The notes beneath the pieces are model-generated. The model had not been told where the DNA came from and searched no databases. It worked only from the letters and a program-made list of their open reading frames with translations. Made by a program: the position numbers and the translations under genes. DNA of 64,000 bases from Gerris lacustris (lineage: Eukaryota; Arthropoda; Insecta; Hemiptera; Gerridae). Shown here one piece after another: positions 46,640 through 58,956 of this stretch (position 1 is its first letter; the number at the start of each line of letters is the position of its first letter). The DNA lies in contig OX578276.1 in assembly GCA_951217055.1 (NCBI GenBank), forward strand, positions 134,838,587 through 134,902,586, in the 5' to 3' direction.

Positions 46640-48880
46640 AAGTTACTTTAAAGTGTTAATTTATATCAGCTATTCACAACCTAAATTCAATTAACGCCTA
46701 ATTTTTCTTTATGAAGATACGGTGCTTTATTCCAAATTAAATTTTAAGTACTGTTGCTCCGCTGCTTATAATTTACCAGAGGTTGAATGTAATCAATGAA
46801 GAAAGGTGTATAAGTATTTATAGTTAATTTATCTATTTTTCCCTTGTCTTAGAAGATGGTTAATGAGGTTGTGGCTGGAGCTCGGCCGAGGTAGCCTGTA
46901 TTAAAGCCTAGGAAGGAAGGAAGGAATGGGAAGGTAGGAGGATTAGGGGGATTATAGGCCCCGGGGATGTCGGCTTATTAAAAGCCTCAAGGGACCGGGT
47001 GTGGCCCACTAGGGCCTCCTAGGAACCACCAGCCCTGGCCACCCCGATGAGCTCTGGGAAAGGTGAAATTGCTCTTGGGATCAATAGCCCCGAGCCTCCG
47101 GAGCCCCCAAATTGAATTCCGTGGCCAGGTCCCCGCAACTAGATACACCTTGTCACAGGAAGCGTTACAAGACGTCCTTTTTCCTTATCCAGTCCCATTA
47201 CAACTCGATATATACTTTACAAGACTCCTGGTCCATGCCTTATATAGACCTTCCTTTTACCTCCTGTCTCTTCTCTCGTTTACCCTGGGGACCCCTCCCT
47301 CCTACAACAATAAAACAAATGGCCATTCTCTCTTAAAATATTAAAACGATTCCGTCCTTAACTCTACCTCGACTTAGCCAGCACATCATCACCCTCTCTG
47401 AATTATTCTACACGTGGAGAGTTGGTCGACAATGTAACGGCTCCAAATAAATTTTCCGACCCTCTTACAGTAGCGGTGACTCTAGTCTAGAGTCTAGAGT
47501 TACATCTTAAAGAACATAATAGTTTCCAGTCCGAAGTAGGAAATCACCTACGATAACGTCCAATGTAAAGTAATAAATATAAACAATGCCCTTTCTTTTT
47601 ATCTTCACAAGACGAGAATATAAAAAACTTCTTTTTCTTATCTTTCTAACACACCTTAAATGTGACAAAAAAGCACCATGTTATTCACGACAAAGAGCAA
47701 GTTAGTAGCTTTTTCTTGTCAGTTAATTTTGTGCTTAGACGTGTTCCTTCTTATATTATAATATGCTTTTCTTAATTAGTTATTTACGGTGTTTAGTTAA
47801 AGGTTTTTTAATTTGAACTGTACAACAATAGTCTTTAGATAGACGAGTAATTATTTTTAAAGGAATGATAAGAGACTATGAAGGTCTGAAGAGTACATCT
47901 AAGTGAAAATCTAGCTAATACTGTTTTATACATATATGCTGCCCAAAAGTATTTTATTTTTAAAACTAATCTCTGTCTATAGATAAACCTATCAATCATT
48001 TAATAGTATATATCGATGAAAATTCCACTAAAAAATAGTTTCTTTCTAGGAAGTGACAAAGTACAATAGTGAGAAATATAATTAGTTGCATGATACAAAC
48101 ACTTAAGAATATTTTTATGATTGAACTTTCAATAATAGGTTCATATAAGTTATTGAACTTTCAATAATAAGTGCATATTATAGTAGGTATTAAAAGAAAG
48201 TGTTTTAAAAAACCAATATTTTTTGGCGCAGTGTTATGTCTTTAGAATGTGATGGTTGTGTTGTTTGAAAATAAGGCTGAATAAACCGAAGGATTGGGAC
48301 TTGATGACAAGGGCAGCGAAGTAGTCGGGTATGTCGGCGAAGGATTACCGCTACTCGGGTTACAAGGGCACTTCACAATCTCTTGTCGAAGACAATCTTA
48401 TTAACAACAAGTATTAGAGGCTTAAGAGGAATTTAAATTAAACATTTTATTATTTTTGTAGAATCTATCGTAAACCTCTTGAAAATGAACACCGAAGAAT
48501 TCAGTGAAGTGACAATAATTTCGACATTTTATATATATAATATAATTTAACGCATATTCCTCAAATAGTCTTAGCCAATTGTTTTATTGACAATGCAATT
48601 TACTTTAATACAACTGCACTACTTATACTGCGATAACAAACGACAAGTAATAAGGGAGTTGTCATTTGCATGTTGGGAATAATGTGAAAATTTAGTCTAG
48701 TGACGACACTACCACCTGTAATAATCATCCTAAAAAAAAGTTTATTTATTAAGTGTGGAGCAACCGAACTTCATCTTATGGAAGATAATCTAGAGTCTCA
48801 ATATCAGGACAATATAAAATTATTAAAATATAGGTACATTATCATCTCACGGCAGTAAAATTAAGCATTGTTTGACTGTT
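46640..48880. other. Unique sequence including a GC-rich block
   Basis: 46850-47480 is one of the most GC-rich parts of the window, with an aaggaaggaaggaa tract and many cccc/gggg runs. The ORFs 47063-47344 and 47112-47336 overlap in different frames and show no domain. No gene is supported. Confidence 0.35.
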
Positions 48881-48889
48881 TTCAATTTG

Positions 48890-49600
48890 CAAAATGTAAT
48901 TTTTTCTTGCTTCTTTTGTAACATGTCAAAAAAACTCGCTGCAAAAATAATAAAGTGTCAGCAAAATAACAAACTGGCAGCAAATTTTTAAGAAAAGGTT
49001 ACTAAATTGCAGGTTATGAACTCTCCCACATTATTCATTTTTATATATTTAGGCGTAATATTCTGCTAAATATTTATATATTTTTTGAAAATACCTTTAA
49101 TAATTATAATAATTAAACAAATTTTATTATTTTACAGTGACTATCAAAAGAAATCGCTTAAAATTTAATAAAAATAAGCTGTTAATTAAAAAAGTGGCAC
49201 ACGCTGAATTCGTTTTGCCTTTATTTGTTTTAACTTGATGACTCAAACATTCGTAATTTTACAACTTTCATTTTTTTATCTATTAAAAAAGGAATATAAT
49301 AATTGTTGTAATTTTTCTGCCGTTAGTAGAGAAAATGTAGATATATATTATGTAACTATGCAGCAAAGGAAACATCCCTGACTCGTTTAAAAATTAACTG
49401 CTTCGGTTACACCTTAGAAAAAATTATATTTAGTCAAAATATAATTTTCTTGACTCGGCTTCGCCTCGTCAGTAAAATAGTAATTTTTTTGCCTCGGCTT
49501 CGCCTCTGCAGTAATTTTTTCAGCAACCTCGCCTTCGGCTTGGAACTAAAACTAAAAAAAACTTGTCAGCAAAATTCCATTTTGCTGCCTAGTGACAAAT
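48890..49600. repeat. AT-rich block with ctcggcttcgcctc motifs
   Basis: 49455-49540 holds three variants of ctcggcttcgcctc, the complement of the gaggcgaagccgag phrases in family E. Phrases of the type cagcaaaat recur (48960-49590), including the palindrome cagcaaaattccattttgctg. It is probably an uncharacterised repeat, with unclear ends. Confidence 0.4.
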
Positions 49601-49869
49601 GACTGTTCTTTATCTCTCTAATATTGAAAACAATCAAAAATATTACAAATAGGAATACTGTTTTACAACAAGCAGATTATACTTTATCAAGCGATCCGAA
49701 AAACATTGGTGAATATTTTGTTACGAAGTTGTTTCTACGTTGGTAGTCACTAATCTATACCATATTATTGTTATTAATGTGAACATTTTAATTTACGTAA
49801 TTTAAAAAAAAGTTTAGCCCTTTATGAACACCAGGTCAAGGCAGTGGCATGGCGGGACTATCACCGAAC

Positions 49870-50165
49870 TTGAGGGGCTCTCAAGTTCGGAAAACCTCGT
49901 TCAATCGAAGGCTCAGAGGCTAAGATGGGCTACTAACCATAATGCCCAAGCACTGGAAAATTGACTGATCCACGGTTTTTATTTTGAGAGACCGGTTGGC
50001 TTTAGGTCGCTTGGAAGGCCTCGAAACAGAAGGTAAAATTATGAAGAGAACGATTCGAGTCTTGGGAGTCCAGAATTGGATTTTAGAGGCACAGCTCCGA
50101 AACTCGTCGAGGCAAATTGTTGTCGAGGTGAAGCCTTGAAAAGCCCAGGATTGAATCAATAAACC
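49870..50165 (+). pseudogene. Second LINE reverse-transcriptase C-terminal relic
   Basis: The plus strand reads KAQRLRWATNHNAQ (near 49909-49950), then a stop, then RPVGFRSLGRPRNRR (near 49991-50032), another stop and a frame change, then LGVQNWILEAQLRNSSRQIV (from about 50062), then VEVKP and a stop. This order (RLRWxgH, GRPRxRW, LGVxNWxxxAxxRxxWRxIVxEaK) is the C-terminus of insect endonuclease-reverse transcriptases and differs from the relic at 15233. A short A-tract (50171-50179) follows a few bases on and may be the retroposition tail. The 131-codon ORF on the minus strand (49920-50315) is antisense to this relic and is not a gene. Confidence 0.75.
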
Positions 50166-50179
50166 AACAAAAAAAAACA

Positions 50180-50936
50180 GTGTTTTGAATATAACAATTC
50201 TTGAAAACCATACACGAAATTCTATTCTCAAATTTCTCAATTCCATACGGTGTATGGGATCGCGTATGGAACTGCGTATGCCTATACTGCTCCTATGCGC
50301 TTTTATGAACAACATATTAAAAACTCCCTTGTGTAAATAATATTTAAAAACAGGAACACCACCTCAAATATCAAAAAAGGGTAAGAAAATATTCCAGACA
50401 GACAACAGTGCAGATGTGTATGAAGATTATGGGCCATTACATTAATGAGATGTCCCCTGGTTTGTGTAATCGGTGCGGGCAGGCCCCAGCCTCTCTGTTC
50501 TGTGCATTGCTCATGATTTAGAATACTATAGGGAATTTCCACTTGGTTCCCAGTTGGTCGAGTATTCTTAATAATCCTTTACCAGTGATATATCTTTCCT
50601 TGAGGTTAATTATTATTTCCTTTTCCCCACCGCCCAGTTTCCCCAACACTCACTAAGTATTCCAAACAATAAATCCTTATTAATTTAGTACTATATTTAA
50701 ATTATTTAATGATATATTGTTCATATTACCATAATCGTAGTGGGATGGTCATTGAAAACGATAATGTAGAAAATTATAAAGATGCAATAAACATTTTTTT
50801 AAATTTGGTGAAATATTATTTTCACATTAAAATTACTTCTATACCTTTGCCCAATTGTCACTAAAATAGGCATATTAAAAAATAATAAAAAGGTTTTACG
50901 TAAAATTAGTAAAATATAGTCAGATTTTTCTACACG
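50180..50936. other. Unique sequence, no gene
   Basis: Near 50240-50280 gtatggaactgcgtatgcc-like phrases recur (cgtatgg, tgtatggg, cgtatgg). Nothing is supported. Confidence 0.3.
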
Positions 50937-51424
50937 TTCAGACCATTAGAGGACATTTTTGGTTCCTTGTCTGTCTGTCGGTCTGTCACTAATTTTTTCC
51001 GAACCAACATGTCTTAAAACTACAAGATTAAATTTGGATGTTAGGTCATAATTAGCTCATTTTTGCCCCATATAAGTTTCAACCTTCTGCACCCATTTGT
51101 TTCTCTTCCAAATACACACAAACCTACATTTTTTTTTGTGTTTGCATACATATTTTTATGAAATTTGGTTGGTTTGTCCAAAGTAGCTTGCAGATAGCCC
51201 CAGATTAGTTTTAAACTGATTGTCAACTGTTGCATTCTTTAATTTTTGCTAAATGGATACTTTAATTCACAGGAAAAATAAAAAAAAAATACAGATTTAA
51301 ATATCGGGGAAAAATCAAATAAATTAGACAAAAATAGTTTTTAAAGCATGAAATCATAAAAGTATATGAAATAGAACGTGAGAAAGCAACACTAATTTAG
51401 AGATTTAGGCAGACTATTTTATGT
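50937..51424 (+). repeat. Family A copy, left end missing
   Basis: It starts at 'cagaccattagagga' and passes 'tgtctgtctgtcggtctgtc', 'gaaccaacatgtctta' and 'cagatagccccagatta' to 'taggcagactattt'. Confidence 0.72.
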
Positions 51425-51902
51425 TTGTATAGCTCCAACATATTGCAAAAATGTATTTATTCGCCAATAACCAATAAAAACTAGTTTGGGTAGTTAGTAA
51501 AATAATTGGGCCAACCCTAACGGGGTTAGTTTGGAACTGAACCCTATGCTTAGCAACGCGAAGAAGCATGATAATCATCAGATAAACTCAAGTGGTTCCT
51601 CTTCAATAACTGGCGAACAGAGTAATAGCGCCCCATGATAATTACGACATCAATGACAGCTGTAGTAGACTTCGTACTGATTTCTATCACCCTAATTCAG
51701 AACAAAGCTAACAAGTTGACTTTTTGGTGTTTTTTTTCGAAGATTAAAAGATTCAATTTAATTTAATTATTGGTTTGCTATAAGTACTTACAGCCCTCTT
51801 CTTGACAACACCCTTACACCGAATACAAACCCCTCTAATCAACTATTTCCTCATGCCTTTCAAGGACTTTTACGTGTTTTTTTTTGTTATTGGTAAACCT
51901 TT
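51425..51902. other. Unique sequence, no gene
   Basis: No repeat or open frame is supported. Confidence 0.3.
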
Positions 51903-52138
51903 GCCCCCTGTTTATAGTCCAGGAGATAGCGTACAAAAAAGTGTCTGACTAACATCAAGCTAGAATTTTGTGTGAAAGTGAATTCTTTGGTGCCTTTTAA
52001 GAATATTTGGTCGGCTAAGTTCGTCTGCTCGACATACATAGCTTGGCAATTGGCATTTGAAAGAACAAACCGGTGGAGAACGGCCATGTCCCGCCAATTG
52101 TGGAGGACAATGTGATTTTCATGATCCTGAGTATAATC
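51903..52138 (+). repeat. Family H arm, copy 4
   Basis: tatagtccaggagatagcg to 'ttttcatgatcctgagtat' matches 20096-20386 and is uninterrupted at the site where family A sits in the 22683 copy. Confidence 0.72.
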
Positions 52139-52183
52139 ATCGGAATCGTTTTCAAAAAATAATTTATTTTATGAGTTTGCGCC

Positions 52184-52436
52184 CCCAAATTTGGAGCTAA
52201 AATTAATTTCTCGATTTCACCTCGGGGTATTCTGAACATGTATGCAAATGTTCGGCAAAATCGCCCTAGTAGTTTAGACTCCAGGCGTTTGCACCGACAG
52301 AAGACAGACATTATTTAATAACCACTTATTATTTGGACAGGACTCAGGGGACCTCAAAACGTGTAAATCTATCAAAATCTCAAAATAGAATTTTCGCGCC
52401 ATCACAATACTTTCTCTTTATATAAGAAATTAAAAA
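52184..52436 (+). repeat. Dispersed repeat family B, copy 2
   Basis: ccaaatttggagctaaaatt, 'gcaccgacagaagacagaca', 'cgtgtaaatctatcaaaat', 'gccatcacaatactttctc'. It lies 45 bp after a truncated H arm. Confidence 0.75.
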
Positions 52437-53033
52437 TACAGTAGGGACACAACTTAATAAATACCCTGAACGATTTTGAAAAAATAATTCCCAAAAACTG
52501 GTCAGACGATTTTATTTAGAAGACAAATCTTAAATTTAATCCATTTAAATAAAAATCCAGGGGAAAATCTAGTTTCTGAAAAAATTGCGATAATTACAAA
52601 ACAAGGAATTATTTTTGTTGAAAATTTTAATAGCATGTTCAATAATAATTAAATGAAATCACAATAAGCTGGAACAATAAACAAATATAAAACACTGGGT
52701 GAGGGAATACACTCGTAAATGACAATGTTAAGTACGAATTTTATCGGACTGATTTTATTTTCATTTCGTGCAATCATTGATTTGCGAACGATTCAAAATT
52801 TGGCACTATAGACTGATTGGGTTCTGGCAGGAAAGGAAGAGGCAAAAGGGTCCTAATAGGTATTAAGTATTTCAAATAAAATGGTAACTTAAAATAGTTT
52901 TGTTATTTTAGTGAGTCGTTTGTTATTGCAAGTAAACCTTTGCGTAATATACTCACTGTATGACTTTTTTAAAGTTTCATTTGAATAATTAATTATTAGA
53001 TTCTTCTTCTTCGTAAAGCTTACAACACATTTA

Positions 53034-53320
53034 CAGTGTGTCCACGGATTGAGGGCACGTGGGATGTAAATGACAAAAAAAGTCGAGATGACATTAGAGC
53101 TTCTGGGCATCAGTCCTGCTTGGTCTTAAACTAAGTAGTTGAAAAAATTGTCCAATTAATTAATGTTTTGCAAAGAATTTTCAAAAATTGTCAAGAGTGG
53201 TCTAATTTTTTACATCATGGTTTACAACCAAGCTGGGCTGATGCCAGAATCTCAAATTTCAACTTGAAATGTTTTTTGTCGTTTTCACCCCACACGTGCT
53301 CTCAATCCTTCAACACACTG
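53034..53320. mobile_element. Mariner-type palindromic MITE, 287 bp
   Basis: The ends CAGTGTGTCCACGGATTGAG and the inverse of CTCAATCCTTCAACACACTG form TIRs of about 30 bp with TA on both sides (53032-53033, 53321-53322). The interior arms are also inverted (ggcatcagtcctgcttggt against accaagctgggctgatgcc). Non-coding; overlapping ORFs are chance. Confidence 0.85.
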
Positions 53321-53984
53321 TATATAAATCGATTTTATTAAACCTAAATACGTTACTCTTTCTTGTTGTGAACTTTGTTGCTAAATGTCTCTAAACACAA
53401 ACTTTTAATCATTTTGTCTGTCATATGTTAGTCTTTTATTTCCACCACGTAGATGAAGCCACGTTTTTCAAAGCCTTCTTGATAAACTTTTAATAACTTT
53501 TTTGTTGGATAAACAGAAAAAGCCTCAAAGGGCTACCAACACATGCTGTTTTACATTATGTTTCTTCTTGGTTTTTTTTTCACTGACGAAGCGTTAAAGC
53601 GTGTTGCGTTATTGAGGCCTCATATGTCGGTGTCCTAACCCTTTAGAAAAGCCTAATGATTGTGCTTTTCAAAGATACCGATTTGGTACGCTAACCCCTT
53701 CCTTCGTCACCAAGCTCATAGTTCATTATTTTATGGCAGATGACGCCCTCGGAAGTCTCTTAGGGGTTATTACCGCTAGCGTCATGCTTTTTACAAAAAA
53801 AAGATTGGACAAAAGGCAACCACCTTGCTGTATTGTTTTCAAATTGATGAATTGTGAATGATGCGTGAAATTAAGTTTATTTAATAGTAATTTTGACAAC
53901 ATACCAACGACTTGTATACAGGAATGAACCTGTATATTGTTAAATATTCAAGGATTCACCATTATTAAAGTGAAATGACACGGG
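53321..53984. other. Unique sequence, no gene
   Basis: 53590-53770 is GC-richer, with repeated tgacg/gcgtca phrases. No feature is supported. Confidence 0.3.
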
Positions 53985-54955
53985 ATAGCTTAGTGCAATA
54001 CTTATTGGCAGAGGTTTTTTTGGTTGATGTAATTTTTTACATTTTGCTTCCAACCTTACCGAAGGAAACGAAAAATGTTGTGTGTCTCCAAAACAGAAAT
54101 CCGTTTCAGATATCAGGGAACATTTTTGGTTCCGCAGCTCAATTTTTGCGAACCAACATATCTTAAATACTACTGAAATTTGGATGGTAGATTATAATTT
54201 TAATGGTTTATCGAAAGAAGACCGCAGATAGCATTTCAACCGTCTGCTCTCTTTAATTTTTGCTTAATTGATACTTTAATTCAAGTTACAAATCAAACCA
54301 TTTTGACATATTAAAATAGTCTGCCAATTAGGGTGGCACATAGCTTACTCGCTTCCTATTTCGTATACTTTAATTATTTATCTTTTACAACCTATTATTG
54401 TCAAAGTTATTTAACGCTCCCCTATTTTTTTAAATCTGTCAAACTTATATTGATTTTTCACACGAATTAAAGTATCAATTTAGCATAGTTTAAAGAGCGC
54501 AGACGGTTGAAATTAATCTGGGGTTATCTGCGAGCTACTGTCGACAAACCATAAAATTTCATAAAAATCAGATGAGTACTTTTGAAGATATAGGTGTAAA
54601 TAAATGTATGTTTGAGCGCATGTTGAAGAGAAACAAATGAGTTCAGAAGTTGAAACTTATATAGGACCAACAATAGGCTAATTATGACGTACCATCTAAA
54701 TTTCAATAAAATGGGACGTGGGACGTGTATAGTTTTTAAGATATTTATGTTGGTTCGCAAATATTGAGACTGGCAGACACACAGAATCAAATCGACACAC
54801 AGACCGACAAACTGACAGACAGACACGGAACCAAAAATTTTCCCTGATATCTGTAAAAGATTTCTGTCTTGGAATTTTTGAAATTGGAGGTAAAAAATAT
54901 GTTCGTTACAGAACGATCATAGAGCTTCCGTTATCTTTGGTAAGCTTGGAAGCAT
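53985..54955. repeat. Family A cluster: right end, plus copy, then inverted full copy
   Basis: A decayed A right end ('gatagcttagtgcaatac', 'ttggcagag') is followed by a plus copy from 54042 (ttttgcttccaaccttacc) to about 54307. Then comes an inverted near-full copy 54313-54955, from aaaatagtctgccaattagg to 'ggtaagcttggaagc'. Confidence 0.72.
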
Positions 54956-54959
54956 CAAT

Positions 54960-56810
54960 GATTAATATATAATATAATTAGTATTTAATAATTCTTGCAA
55001 AATATAATTGTTGACAGATAATGGTATCCAAGAAAATGAAAATTAAGTTGCTCAATAACATTCTAGATTCATACATTCGATTTTCTGGTACCGTAATTTG
55101 AGGATCTTATATCAAAATATAAAAGCGAAGTACTGTTCAAATATTTATATAATATTACCTTAGAGCAACCGAATCTTCTTGTTAGGGATCTGAATATCTT
55201 TTGACTTTTATAAAAACCTTTAATTTGGACATGAAAGCTAAATCACCGTCTGGAAAATAAGCCTTGGTTAAGAGGAATAAAGTTTCTTAGGTATTTCAAG
55301 AAACTGCTTCTTTGGTTAAATATTAGTAGAAAACGTATATCTGAAGGAAAAGCAATAATAAAATAATATAAAAAGATTAAAAGGAGACGTAGAAAAAGGA
55401 CGAGGAAGGGAATAAGGTCATGTATGATAAAGGACTTGAGATTTTCTCTTTTCTTATTTTCTTCAAACTACGTCATCATTTCTCCCGGAAAAAAGGGTCA
55501 GAGGGGTAAAGTCGAGGGGAATAAGAAGAAAAAATGGTAGAAGAGGTAGTTTTTAAAAAGAAGGAATAATGTGATATTTTGTAGAGTTAATATTGTGATA
55601 TTGTGATATGGCAAGGGCCTGGGGAAATGGGGGAGGGGGGGAGCTCGTTAGCCGGTCCGAAGGGCTTAGCCTCACTCCCCCCTTAGAGCCCTTCTAGTTC
55701 CAGAGTCGACTCAGCAGAGTCGGAGGGAAAGAAGTCACGAGAAATAGGGCCCCGAGCAGGAGAGAGAGAGTCAGCTTTGCCAACCATCCAATTTACTCAG
55801 GATCAAAAAGTTGCTATCCCTCCCTTATAGGGAGAACCCTCGGAACCTCCCTTGGAAAGAGCAAGGACTCAGGCCCTCTCCGGCTCCCTTCACGAAGAAA
55901 AGAAAAAGACGACACAGAAAAAAGAGGAAAAAATTTCATATCTAAACCCCACCCCCTTAACTTCGAAGGGCTCAAGGCTTCGAGCTATATGAAAAATAAG
56001 TTGACCGAAAAATTGTGTCTGCCTCTACACCCCCTACTCTCCTTTTCCTTTTTGCTCCGATGGAAAAAAGAAATTCGTGAAGGGGGACACTCAGTCCGAA
56101 AAGATAACCATGAATACGTATCAAGGACTATTCGAGGGTTTCGCTTTGGTTATAAGGTACCTCATACAAATAGACGATATAAGCTGAGGAGCTGAAGCGG
56201 GAGAAGAAGAAAAGTCAATACATATATTTACCAGTGGGCACCCGACACCGGTGTAAATCGATACCGCAATAACTACGCCAAGGGAAGAATTCAATGCATT
56301 TTCGAGTACCTTATACAGTTTCTTATGATCGGTTATTGTAAGCTCATTTTTGAGTTCCGATGTGAAGCTTACATTTCCCAAATAGTGTCGACAGACATAT
56401 TCTATTGATCCTATTTTCTTTTAGTGTACAAGAGCATTGGAACGACGTTCATGAGATTTACAAACAAACTTTCAACCTAATTTTGTCAAAAACCTCAAAT
56501 TTACATATGTTATCAAAATATTTAATTAAATAATATTCTTTTCTATAGAGCGCCTGGTGTGGAATCAAAATCATGGATCACAAAATAATTAGCAGTACAC
56601 AGTAAACAATGGTAGGGATTCGTAATACTCGTGGTTATGAAATTGGTACAATGAAGTTTGAGCATTATTGCTGAAACAATTTAAAAATATCCGTATGACA
56701 AACTCGAATAGAACTTTTTCATATTCATAGTGAATTTAAATTCAATATTTAAATAGTGTTCAACAGGTGAATGTTTACTTTTCGTTTTTGATTTTCTGCA
56801 GTCTTATGTA
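54960..56810. other. Unique sequence with large GC-rich block
   Basis: 55380-56370 is purine-rich and then GC-rich (gagagagagag tract near 55761). The ORF on the minus strand at 56121-56381 contains SSSPASAPQL but starts at TTG and shows no domain or clear splice context. No gene is called. Confidence 0.35.
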
Positions 56811-57386
56811 TTTTGTTTCCGAGTTTAACGAAGTTAACGGAAGCTATGTGACCGTTCTGATGAACAAAAATATTTTTATGTCTCCAATTTCAAAAATCCC
56901 AAGACAAAAAACCGTTTCAGACATCAGGAAACATTTTTGGTTCCTTGTCTGTCTGTCGGTCTGTCCCTCTAATTATGCGAACCAACATTTTTCAAAAACT
57001 ACTCGTCAGATTGTAATGAAATTTGAATAGGAGGTCATAATTAGTCCATTTTCGGTCCCATGTAAGTTGTAACCTTCTGAGCCTATTTGTTTCTCTTCCA
57101 CATGCGCACAAATACATTTATTTACACCTATAACTTCAAAAGTACTCACATGATTTTTATTAATTTGAAATTTGAATAGTTCGTTGAAAGTAACCATCTA
57201 CACTCATTAAATTTCGCTAAATAAATACTTTAATTCATGTAAAAAATCAAAAATTTTTTGACAGATTTAAGAAAGAGAGGGGGAATTAAATAAATTTGAC
57301 AAAAATTGGCTGTAAAAGTTGAAATAATTAAAGTATACGAATTAGGACCCGAGGAAGCTACCACACTATAATTGACAGACTATTTA
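56811..57386 (+). repeat. Family A near-full copy
   Basis: ttttgtttccgagtttaacg, then 'tctgtctgtcggtctgtcc' and 'tgtttctcttccacatgcgc', to 'cacactataattgacagac'. Confidence 0.78.
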
Positions 57387-57605
57387 TCAATACCTCGGAC
57401 ACCATATTAGTCCCGGGAAAAATAACGTAAGTAAATTAATTACTTATAATACTTAGTATTCAACTTATATAATTCGGAGTACAAAATGAACATTTCTTAA
57501 TCAATGTTGTTGGAACCGTTTTAAGTATTATTACTATTATTGAAGTACTATTATTAGTTTATTTCTTTCAAAATTATTTGGCGGCAAAGATTTTGTAGGC
57601 ATCGC

Positions 57606-57857
57606 CCAAAAATTAAGAGCTGAAATTTATTTCTTGATTTTGCCTCGGGGTATGAACATGTGTACAAAATTTGATGAATTCTATCCAGGCTCCACATGTC
57701 TCCACTGACGATATAAATTAAATTTTTCAGAACACTTTTTTTGGCTCTGGTAACCTTAAATGTGTCTATCCGTAAAAATCTCAAAATCGATTTCTGCAAT
57801 TTTTTTTTCATCACAATACTTCCTCTATGTATACACTACGCTTACATGAAAGTTAAA
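57606..57857 (+). repeat. Dispersed repeat family B, copy 3
   Basis: cccaaaaattaagagctgaa, 'tatgaacatgtgtacaaaat', 'caggctccacatgtct', 'catcacaatacttcctc', ending in 'catgaaagttaaaag'. It is more diverged than copies 1 and 2. Confidence 0.65.
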
Positions 57858-58745
57858 AGTATGAACGTAGAAAATATATACTTATAGCATACCTTTTGAT
57901 CGATAGAACCTGGCTCAAGTTCGAAAAGAGAACTTTTGTTGAGGCCCTCTTATATAATTACCAAACGAAAACACGAATCTATGAGTGCTGAAGAAGAATG
58001 AGCGGTGTAAACTGACAACGGTAACATCATAATAAGACGTTAAGAAGATTTGTTCGTTACGAATTATTAAGTAATCTTGGGTATATGTTTTTCGGTGATG
58101 TTTGAATCATTGATTGCGGTACTTACGTGTATTTAGCCCACACCGACGAAAAAGGGCAACCAAGCAAATACAAATGGGGCTAATTATGCTTATAGTATTT
58201 AAAGAGGCTTCCCGTGGGTTTTGAGCCCTTGCCCTGCATTATTCACAAAGATGAGCCCACTTTGCCTTGCCGTAATGAAATTCTTAGAACTAAGAGGATT
58301 TACGACAATGAAATTTTCCCTTGAAAAACCTACTAGTGGCTCCATCCAGCCTTAAATCCTGCGATTCTTGTACCTCGTAAGTTCTTAAATGACAATAGAA
58401 CCCTGTCTTTTGTTTACTTACTGCAGCCTCCTTACAACTTACCTACAATGGCAATGATGAAAACAAGCCTCACCCTACTCTGCCTGATAATATTTTATGA
58501 ATCGGCATGATCTGCGTAAAAAAGCATGTGCTAATCAGAGTGGAATGCTGCGATATTCTGAGTAGCATATCATTCACATCTGAAACGTATATTTATGATC
58601 ATGAACATATAAGAACAACCTACAGCAGAGTTTCTACATGCATTTTATTCAAAACTCACAAGGCTTAAGGTAGTTGACGCGATTCCTACTTCAGTTCCGA
58701 TTAATGCCGAAAGGCACTGTATGCTTGACTAAGCAAATACATAGT
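57858..58745. other. Unique sequence, no gene
   Basis: Slightly GC-richer at 58140-58450. No supportable exon. Confidence 0.3.
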
Positions 58746-58927
58746 TAAATTGCCAATTAGGGCCATTTACGGGATAGTTGTTACCTTATACAGAAATCTC
58801 TATGTCGTCCTCTTTTCGAAGGATGACATAAAGAATATTTATTATTATTATTATTTATAATTGCCAATTAGGGCCATTTACGGGATAGTTGTTACCTTAT
58901 ACAGAAATCTCTATGTCATCCTTTTTT
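58746..58927 (+). repeat. 69-bp segment duplicated with 113-bp period
   Basis: aattgccaattagggccatt to ctatgtcgtcct at 58746-58814 recurs at 58859-58927 with one or two changes. The first copy is followed by an inverted aggatgacat and a (tta)n tract. Confidence 0.88.
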
Positions 58928-58956
58928 CATTCTCAATCTGGATGTAATATAACATG

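Noticed and set aside
49920..50315. 131-codon ORF on the minus strand, the longest in the window
   Set aside because: It is antisense to a LINE reverse-transcriptase relic that is recognisable on the plus strand.
56121..56381. 86-codon minus ORF containing SSSPASAPQL
   Set aside because: It starts at a non-ATG codon, has no clear splice sites and shows no recognisable family.
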